In this document: positions 1-4,644 of the stretch, one piece after another
Numbering within the stretch: position 1 is the first letter of the stretch
Layout of the letters: each line of letters starts with the position of its first letter
Origin: an uncultured Verrucomicrobiota bacterium
GTDB lineage: Bacteria; Verrucomicrobiota; Verrucomicrobiia; Methylacidiphilales; Verrucolacustridaceae
NCBI GenBank assembly: GCA_903905395.1
Contig: CAIVGD010000057.1
Coordinates: 1-5,852 of the forward strand
DNA: 5,852 nt
Reading direction: 5' to 3'
Translations under genes and position numbers: made by a program
The notes under the pieces: generated by a model
What the model saw: only the letters and a program-made list of their open reading frames with translations
The model's database searches: none
Told to the model about the DNA's origin: nothing

Positions 1-127
1 GGCGAAGAGGGGTGCGGCCGGTGGCGAGACCAAGGACACAGTCTGGCTTCTCACGGATTTTTCTGGCAATGACCCGAGCCCCGAGTAGGCAACCGGTTTT
101 GCCATCGGGCTGAATAAGAATTTCCAT
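1..127 (-). CDS. nagB: Glucosamine-6-phosphate deaminase-like protein, N-terminal fragment (cut by window edge)
   Basis: Only the first 42 codons are in the window; the rest lies beyond base 1. The visible protein starts MEILIQPDGKTG and contains a segment reading KPDCVLGLATGRTPL. This matches the first beta-strand and phosphate-binding loop of the NagB/SugarP isomerase family (typically LGLATGGTP or LGLPTGGTP, near residues 35-45 in family members). NagB converts glucosamine-6-phosphate to fructose-6-phosphate and ammonia in the cytoplasm. The ATG at 127-125 is the only usual start: reading upstream in frame there is no ATG, GTG or TTG before a TAA at 172-170. No Shine-Dalgarno sequence precedes it, and a predicted promoter would start transcription almost at the ATG. 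One position usually glycine in the loop is arginine (ATGRTP). The same fold occurs in 6-phosphogluconolactonases and other sugar-phosphate isomerases, so the exact substrate cannot be fixed from this fragment. The gene diverges from the pyrimidine operon. Confidence 0.72.
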   Translation of the reverse strand, partial: MEILIQPDGKTGCLLGARVIARKIREKPDCVLGLATGRTPLR

Positions 128-134
128 AAAAAAG

Positions 135-164
135 ATTGTAACTTTTTGACTCTCAGACTGTCCA
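135..164 (-). promoter_or_regulatory. Predicted sigma70-type promoter for the leftward nagB-like gene
   Basis: On the minus strand, TGGACA (164-159, 5 of 6 matches to TTGACA) is followed after 18 bases by TACAAT (140-135, 5 of 6 matches to TATAAT). Transcription would start around 126-129, on or within two bases of the ATG at 127. The mRNA would then be leaderless or nearly so, which agrees with the absence of a Shine-Dalgarno sequence in front of that gene. The elements interleave with the rightward promoter. Confidence 0.5.
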
Positions 165-174
165 CACTTTTAAA
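146..174 (+). promoter_or_regulatory. Predicted sigma70-type promoter for the preT-preA-mmsA-hydA operon
   Basis: A -35 element TTGACT (146-151, 5 of 6 matches to TTGACA) is followed after 17 bases by TTTAAA (169-174, 4 of 6 matches to TATAAT). Spacing is ideal. Transcription would begin near base 181 and leave a leader of about 143 bases before the preT ATG. It overlaps the leftward promoter. This is a consensus match read by eye, without experimental support. Confidence 0.5.
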
Positions 175-222
175 AAAACCGGGTGTTTGCCTAGTGGATT
201 TCATATTGGCCGCAGAGTGAGG

Positions 223-232
223 GGCCTAGGCC
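223..232. repeat. Perfect 10-base palindrome GGCCTAGGCC in the operon leader
   Basis: GGCCTAGGCC equals its own reverse complement. It lies about 42 bases downstream of the predicted rightward start site and about 90 bases before preT. It could be an operator half-site pair or chance in a GC-rich genome. It has no loop, so it would not form a good RNA hairpin on its own. Confidence 0.35.
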
Positions 233-309
233 TGACTTCCGCTCATGGGGGTTTGTTTATGTTTCACGAATCTCCTCCTGCTCCATTTTTTCATCTTGGA
301 AAACCGGTC

Positions 310-314
310 GGAAG
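310..314 (+). promoter_or_regulatory. Weak ribosome binding site of preT
   Basis: GGAAG lies 9 bases before the preT ATG at 324, with a second purine patch GGGAA at 316-320 that is too close for a normal site. The CGGAAGT segment (309-315) is exactly complementary to ACTTCCG at 235-241 in the same leader, so this site could be masked by leader folding. Confidence 0.4.
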
Positions 315-323
315 TGGGAACTT

Positions 324-1781
324 ATGCCATTGAAGGCGAAAACAAGGCGGGATGCGATGCAGGACATCGCACCGCGTTACCATCCACAGGAAGCCAGCGT
401 GGAGGCCCATCGGTGCCTCTACTGTTTCGACGCCCCCTGCATCATGGCCTGTCCCACGGGAATCGATATTCCCGGTTTTATTAAAAAAATTGCCACGGGA
501 AATCTGGTTGGGTCGGCTCGGGTCATTTTAGAATCGAACATCCTGGGAGCCAGCTGTGCCCGTGTTTGCCCGACCGAGGTTCTCTGCGAAGGTGCCTGCG
601 TGATGCTCGACCGAGATGAGAAACCGATAAAAATCGGGCGGCTCCAGCGCTACGCGACCGATGCTTTCGGGGAACAGAAAGCGAATCCGTTCCTCAAAAA
701 AATGAAACCCAACGGGAAGAAAGTGGCTCTGGTGGGGGGCGGTCCGGCCAGCCTGGGTTGTGCGGCGGAGCTTGTCCGACTGGGATACCAAACCACCGTC
801 TTTGAAAAAGACATGGAACCTGGCGGTCTCAATCGTTACGGCATCGCCTACTACAAGATGCCACCCGAAGTGGTGCAGCGGGAGGTGAAGTTGATCCGGG
901 ATCTGGGAGTCGAGTTCCGCACCCAAACCGAGGTGGGTAAGGATGTGCCGGTGGAAAAACTACGGAAGGAGTACGATGCTGTGTTTCTCGGAGTGGGGCT
1001 GGGGCGGACCCATCGCCTGGGGATTCCCGGGGAGGAGAAGGGGGGGGTGGTCGAGGCACTCGAGTTTATCCGCTTGATTCACACGAAGCCCCTGCACGAA
1101 ATTTCGGTGGGGAAACGGGTGGCGGTGATCGGTTGTGGCAACACGGCAATCGATGCGGTCACCCAGGCAAAGCGGTTGGGTGCGAAGGAAGCGATCATTC
1201 TCTATCGGCGGGGTGAGGAGAACATGTCGGCCTATCCCTACGAATATCAGTTGGCTAAGAAGGATGGGTGCGGTTTTATTTTTCATACCGCTCCCGTGGA
1301 AGTACTGGGAGACAAGCGGGTCACCGGTTTGCGGATGATCCGGACACGCACCGGGAAGGACGGCAAGGCGGAAATCGTGCCGGGCTCGGAGTTTGAGGAA
1401 CCGTTCGACATGGTGATAAAAGCGTTGGGGCAGGAGAAGCAGACATCCATTTGGAAAAAACTTATTCCGGAGCTGAAATTCGACGTTGCTGGGAGAATCG
1501 AATGTGACCGCAGGACTGGGCAGACGAGCGTGGCGAAGGTTTTTTCCGGCGGGGATGCGGTGAACGGGGGACGGGAAGTGGTGAATGCTGTGGCGGACGG
1601 GAAGAAAGCCGCCCACGGAATTCACGCCATGCTTTCCGGAAAACCGGTGAGTGGGCCACTACAGGCCAGCCGTCTGGGCCACCGGGATGGAGCCAAGGGT
1701 TCCGGGTTTCTACAGCCGATCCGTGTTCCAGATCTCGAAGCGGCCTACAACCGGGAAAGGAACGGGAAACTCCATGGCTGA
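324..1781 (+). CDS. preT: NAD(P)H-dependent dihydropyrimidine dehydrogenase, PreT (electron-input) subunit
   Basis: PreT passes electrons from NAD(P)H through FAD and Fe-S clusters to PreA, which reduces uracil/thymine to dihydrouracil/dihydrothymine in the cytoplasm. The 485-residue protein has a GltD-like layout. The N-terminal Fe-S domain carries Cys31, 34, 39, 43, 82, 88 and 92 plus Gln108. Gln108 sits 16 residues after Cys92, the same spacing as the unusual Gln cluster ligand of mammalian dihydropyrimidine dehydrogenase. An FAD fold follows (VGGGPAS, about 137-143), then a nucleotide-binding fold (GCGNTA, 270-275) with Tyr-Arg-Arg at 294-296, and a closing FAD motif with Gly409-Gly410-Asp411. 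The Arg pair resembles NADPH-binding relatives more than E. coli PreT. The ATG at 324 gives a normal N-terminus just before the first Cys motif. The protein is about 70 residues longer than E. coli PreT, partly from a roughly 45-residue C-terminal tail. The stop overlaps preA by 8 bases. A glutamate synthase small subunit is the main alternative, but the adjacent preA argues strongly against it. Confidence 0.93.
   Translation: MPLKAKTRRDAMQDIAPRYHPQEASVEAHRCLYCFDAPCIMACPTGIDIPGFIKKIATGNLVGSARVILESNILGASCARVCPTEVLCEGACVMLDRDEKPIKIGRLQRYATDAFGEQKANPFLKKMKPNGKKVALVGGGPASLGCAAELVRLGYQTTVFEKDMEPGGLNRYGIAYYKMPPEVVQREVKLIRDLGVEFRTQTEVGKDVPVEKLRKEYDAVFLGVGLGRTHRLGIPGEEKGGVVEALEFIRLIHTKPLHEISVGKRVAVIGCGNTAIDAVTQAKRLGAKEAIILYRRGEENMSAYPYEYQLAKKDGCGFIFHTAPVEVLGDKRVTGLRMIRTRTGKDGKAEIVPGSEFEEPFDMVIKALGQEKQTSIWKKLIPELKFDVAGRIECDRRTGQTSVAKVFSGGDAVNGGREVVNAVADGKKAAHGIHAMLSGKPVSGPLQASRLGHRDGAKGSGFLQPIRVPDLEAAYNRERNGKLHG
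1774..1781 (+). other. 8-base overlap of preT stop and preA start (ATGGCTGA)
   Basis: The preA ATG (1774-1776) lies just before the preT TGA (1779-1781). This fits translational coupling and equal output of two subunits that must assemble together. The purine run AAAGGAA at 1756-1762, inside preT, could also serve as a ribosome binding site. Confidence 0.85.
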
Positions 1782-3084
1782 TCTATCCTGCAATCTCGCC
1801 GGCATCCACTCCCCCAATCCGTTCTGGGTGGCTTCGGGACCGCCGGCGAACACCGCCTACCAGTGTCACCGCGCCTTCGAAGCGGGCTGGGGCGGACTGG
1901 TTTGGAAAACGATCGGCGAACCGATCGTCAACGTGAGCTCCCGTTATTCCTCACTAGACCTCTATGGGAACCGGATGGTGGGGTTGAATAATATTGAGCT
2001 GATCAGCGACCGCTCGATCGAGACCAACTTCCGGGAAATCAAGGAGTGCAAGAAACGCTGGCCGCAACGGGCGATCATCGCCTCGCTCATGGCCGACACG
2101 CGCGAGAATTGGCACGAGATGATGCAACGCTCCCTGGACTCCGGGGCAGATGGGGTGGAGCTGAACTTCGGGTGTCCGCACGGGATGTGCGAACGGGGGA
2201 TGGGCTCGGCGGTTGGCCAGAATCCCGATGTGATGGAGAAGATCGTGGGCTGGGTGATGGAGGTGGCCCAGATTCCGGTCATCGTTAAGCTGACGCCAAA
2301 TGTGGCGGATATAACCCGCCCCGCGCGCGCGGCAAAAAAAGGTGGGGCGAATGCGATATCCTTGATCAACACGATCAACAGCATCACGCAGGTGAATCTC
2401 GATACGATGTGCGCGGAGCCCAGCGTGGGGGGACGAAGCGCCCACGGCGGGTACTGCGGGCCTGCGGTAAAGCCGATCGCGCTGAACATGGTTCATTCCT
2501 GTGCCATGGATCCGGAGGTCGGATTGCCGATTTCAGGAATTGGAGGAATTTCGAATTGGAAGGATGCCGCCGAATTCATCGCGCTGGGCTCCACCAGCGT
2601 CCAGGTTTGCACCGCGATCATGCATTACGGATTTCGCATCGTGGAGGACATGATCGACGGATTGAACGACTTCCTAGATGCGAAGGGGATGAAGTCGGTC
2701 AACGATCTGCGGGGCCTCGCGGTTCAGTCAGTGCAAAAGTGGGAGACGCTGGACCTTCATTACAAGCGGATGGCCCGCATCGACTATGACAAGTGTATCG
2801 GGTGCAACTTGTGTTACATCGCCTGCGAGGATGGGGCGCATCAGGCGATTGCCATGGTTTCACCGAACGGGCAGGGGCTTGGACCGGGGCGTCTTCCCGG
2901 CAAATCGATCCCGAAGATCAAGGAGGAAGCGTGCGTGGGTTGCAATCTATGCGCCTTGGTCTGCCCCGTTGAGAAGTGCATCACCATGGTGGATATTTCG
3001 ACGGGTCTTGATCCTATGAGTTGGGAAGAGTATCAAGTCCGCCTAGCTTCTGGTAAAATGAAAGCCATCCCCGCTCATGACTAA
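1774..3084 (+). CDS. preA: NAD(P)H-dependent dihydropyrimidine dehydrogenase, PreA (catalytic FMN/Fe-S) subunit
   Basis: PreA is the catalytic subunit that reduces the C5-C6 bond of uracil or thymine at an FMN site, using electrons from PreT. The 436-residue protein starts with a dihydroorotate-dehydrogenase-type barrel. Likely FMN contacts are Lys45, Asn73, Lys172, Asn199 and the SGIGGI loop at 254-259. The catalytic loop NFGCPHGM (131-138) places the acid Cys at 134. The C-terminus has two 4Fe-4S motifs: Cys341/344/347/351 and Cys387/390/393/397. The loop ERGMG after the catalytic Cys resembles animal dihydropyrimidine dehydrogenase more than E. coli PreA, and the stretch between the two cluster motifs is about 12 residues longer than in E. 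coli. The frame is open from an ATG at 1651, but the family N-terminus aligns with MADLSCNLAG at 1774, preceded by the purine-rich AAAGGAA at 1756-1762. Start and preT stop overlap as ATGGCTGA. Confidence 0.94.
   Translation: MADLSCNLAGIHSPNPFWVASGPPANTAYQCHRAFEAGWGGLVWKTIGEPIVNVSSRYSSLDLYGNRMVGLNNIELISDRSIETNFREIKECKKRWPQRAIIASLMADTRENWHEMMQRSLDSGADGVELNFGCPHGMCERGMGSAVGQNPDVMEKIVGWVMEVAQIPVIVKLTPNVADITRPARAAKKGGANAISLINTINSITQVNLDTMCAEPSVGGRSAHGGYCGPAVKPIALNMVHSCAMDPEVGLPISGIGGISNWKDAAEFIALGSTSVQVCTAIMHYGFRIVEDMIDGLNDFLDAKGMKSVNDLRGLAVQSVQKWETLDLHYKRMARIDYDKCIGCNLCYIACEDGAHQAIAMVSPNGQGLGPGRLPGKSIPKIKEEACVGCNLCALVCPVEKCITMVDISTGLDPMSWEEYQVRLASGKMKAIPAHD
3077..3084 (+). other. 8-base overlap of preA stop and mmsA start (ATGACTAA)
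   Basis: The dehydrogenase ATG (3077-3079) precedes the preA TAA (3082-3084) with the same 8-base geometry as the preT/preA junction. The 25 bases before it (ending AAAGCCATCCCCGCTC) contain no Shine-Dalgarno sequence, so translation probably depends on ribosomes that have just finished preA. Confidence 0.8.
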
Positions 3085-4606
3085 AAATATTTCCGCCGCC
3101 TCTTCCGGGAAAGTCCCCGGTTTGGATCCCGTTCCGATTTTCATCGGTGGGAAGTGGTCTGTTCCTCAGACCGAAAAAACCTCGCCTGTCTATAATCCCT
3201 CCACGGGAGAGGTGATTGCGCAAACTCCTATGTGTGGTTTGGAGATTGTGGATCAAGCCGTGAAAGATGCGCACCGGGCTTTTGCCGACTGGTCGGAAAC
3301 TCCGCCGGTGGAGCGCTGCCGGATTCTTTTCCGCTACAAGATGTTGCTGGAGGAGGAATTTGAACCCCTCGCGCGGCGCATTTGTCGGGAGCACGGCAAA
3401 AACATCGCGGAGGCGAGGGGAGACCTCCGGCGTGGGATCGAGGTGGTGGAGTACGCATGTGGGATTCCTGAACTCTTGAAGGGGGAGGTGCTGGAAAACG
3501 TGGCGCGGGGAATTGATTGCGAGATGGTCCGGCAGGCGCACGGAGTCTGCGTGGGAATCTGTCCTTATAATTTTCCGGCACTGGTGCCGATGTGGATGTT
3601 TCCTTTGGCCATCGCCTGCGGGAACACATTTATCCTCAAGCTCAGTGAAAAAGTTCCACTCACCGGGATCCGGCTTATCCAACTCCTCGAGAAAGCTGGA
3701 CTGCCCCCTGGAGTTCTCAATGTGGTGCACGGTGGGCGGGAGTGTGTCGATGCGTTGCTCACGCACCCGCTTGTGCGGGCGATCTCCTTCGTGGGTTCAT
3801 CCCCGGTGGCCAAATATATTTTCGAAAAGGGGACTCAACACGGCAAACGGGTCCAGGCCGCGGGGGGAGCTAAGAATTACGTCTTTGTCCTGCCGGACGC
3901 GGATTTCGATAATTCGGTAACCGGTCTGGTGGATGCGGCCTTTGGTTGTTCCGGTCAGCGGTGCATGGCCGGTTCCACGGCTGTCACCATCGGGAAGGCG
4001 GCCGAACGGCTTATGGGACCTCTATCCAAGGCGGTCGGTTCCATTGAGGTGGGACCCACCGACCGTGAGCATGGGGCGAGGATGGGTGCCGTCATCAGTT
4101 CCGAACATCTGGTGCGGGTGAGCCGGCTGATTGAATCGGGCGTGAAGGAAGGGGCTTCCCTCGTGGTGGACGGTCGCGGAGTGAAGGTGAAGGAAGCTCC
4201 CCAAGGTTTTTACTTGGGGCCGACGATTGTGGATCGGGTGAACGCAAAAATGGAAATTGCACGGGAGGAAGTTTTCGGGCCGGTTCTCAATATAATGCGG
4301 TTTGAGGATCTGGATGCGGCGATAGAGATGGCGAACCTGACGCCATTCGGCAATGGAGCCTGCATCTACACACAGTCGGGCAAGGCGGCGCGGGAGTTCA
4401 AGCACCGGATCAAGGCCGGGATGGTGGGGATCAATGTGGGTGTGCCGGCACCGCTTGCTTATTTTCCATTTAGCGGATGGGACGACTCCTTCTTCGGAGA
4501 CCTCCATCTCCAGGGAAAAGAGGCCATTCTTTTTTACACGCGTGCCAAGGTGACCACGACGCGCTGGTTCCGCCACGGCGAAGGCGATATCTGGCATAAG
4601 GATTAG
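3077..4606 (+). CDS. mmsA: CoA-acylating methylmalonate/malonate-semialdehyde dehydrogenase
   Basis: Members of this family oxidise malonate semialdehyde to acetyl-CoA and methylmalonate semialdehyde to propionyl-CoA with NAD and CoA, releasing CO2. The 509-residue protein has a full aldehyde dehydrogenase fold: oxyanion Asn165 (YNFP), NAD-site Lys188, Rossmann loop FVGSS near 238-242, nucleophile Cys296 in GQRCMA, and Glu398 in EEVFGP. The general-base Glu of ordinary aldehyde dehydrogenases is replaced by Ala262 (AGGAKN), as expected when CoA rather than water attacks the thioester. Arg119 (RRGIEVVE) and Arg295 match the two arginines described, as I recall, for substrate-carboxylate binding in Bacillus IolA. 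The end, with FPFSGWDDSFFGDLH and FYTRAKVTTTRW, is typical of MmsA/IolA. In this operon the natural substrates would be the semialdehydes from beta-alanine and beta-aminoisobutyrate. It overlaps preA by 8 bases and has no clear ribosome binding site of its own. Roles in inositol or valine breakdown are possible, but no such genes are nearby. Confidence 0.9.
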   Translation: MTKNISAASSGKVPGLDPVPIFIGGKWSVPQTEKTSPVYNPSTGEVIAQTPMCGLEIVDQAVKDAHRAFADWSETPPVERCRILFRYKMLLEEEFEPLARRICREHGKNIAEARGDLRRGIEVVEYACGIPELLKGEVLENVARGIDCEMVRQAHGVCVGICPYNFPALVPMWMFPLAIACGNTFILKLSEKVPLTGIRLIQLLEKAGLPPGVLNVVHGGRECVDALLTHPLVRAISFVGSSPVAKYIFEKGTQHGKRVQAAGGAKNYVFVLPDADFDNSVTGLVDAAFGCSGQRCMAGSTAVTIGKAAERLMGPLSKAVGSIEVGPTDREHGARMGAVISSEHLVRVSRLIESGVKEGASLVVDGRGVKVKEAPQGFYLGPTIVDRVNAKMEIAREEVFGPVLNIMRFEDLDAAIEMANLTPFGNGACIYTQSGKAAREFKHRIKAGMVGINVGVPAPLAYFPFSGWDDSFFGDLHLQGKEAILFYTRAKVTTTRWFRHGEGDIWHKD

Positions 4607-4633
4607 GGGCGGGAACACGATTCCCTGCGCCCC
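4606..4633 (+). other. Hairpin in the mmsA-hydA gap
   Basis: GGGGC (4606-4610) pairs with GCCCC (4629-4633), and GGGAA (4611-4615) pairs with TTCCC (4621-4625), around a CACGA loop and with a 3-base bulge TGC. The stem begins at the last base of the mmsA stop codon. No T-run follows, so it is not a classical intrinsic terminator. It may be an RNA-stability or processing element, or it may affect initiation at the next gene 11 bases downstream. Confidence 0.5.
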
Positions 4634-4644
4634 CGGGAAAACCC

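Larger units (their letters stand above)
128..323. other. Divergent intergenic control region between nagB-like gene and pre operon
   Basis: These 196 bases separate the leftward nagB-like gene from the rightward preT gene and are AT-richer than the coding DNA around them. They contain a T-rich/A-rich stretch (128-178) carrying both predicted promoters, a 10-base perfect palindrome at 223-232, a CTCCTCCT element resembling the 16S anti-Shine-Dalgarno at 272-279, and the weak preT ribosome binding site. I recognise no known riboswitch, T-box or PyrR-binding structure here. A 79-codon open frame starting at 245 runs into preT but looks like chance (see rejected items). Confidence 0.7.

Noticed and set aside
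181..323. Riboswitch or PyrR-type attenuator in the operon leader
   Set aside because: I could not find a known conserved core, nor a terminator/antiterminator pair with a T-run. Only a long-range 7-base pairing and a palindrome are visible.
245..484. 79-codon rightward frame upstream of and overlapping preT, a possible leader peptide
   Set aside because: It has no ribosome binding site, its sequence resembles nothing I know, and half of it is an out-of-frame reading of preT. A regulatory leader peptide would normally be much shorter and end before the gene.
960..1625. 221-codon leftward frame antisense to preT
   Set aside because: Its composition is typical of an antisense shadow, it has no family motifs, and the sense strand encodes a fully conserved protein.
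1651..1773. Longer preA start at 1651
   Set aside because: It would overlap preT by 131 bases and add 41 residues with no match to the family. The family N-terminus begins at the 1774 ATG, at a tight stop/start overlap.
324..1781. Glutamate synthase small subunit (GltD) as identity of the first operon gene
   Set aside because: The fold is shared, but the second-cluster Gln ligand spacing, the CARVCPTE motif and the overlap with preA point to PreT. No gltB large-subunit gene is present.
3014..3766. 250-codon leftward frame
   Set aside because: It is antisense to preA/mmsA, rich in His/Pro/Arg as expected for a reverse reading of GC-rich coding DNA, and has no recognisable domain.
4022..4618. 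198-codon leftward frame antisense to mmsA
   Set aside because: It lies opposite a well-conserved dehydrogenase C-terminus and has no recognisable domain or ribosome binding site.
4606..4633. Intrinsic terminator after mmsA
   Set aside because: The stem is good, but it is followed by CGGGAAAACCC rather than a T-run, and the next pathway gene starts 11 bases later in the same direction.
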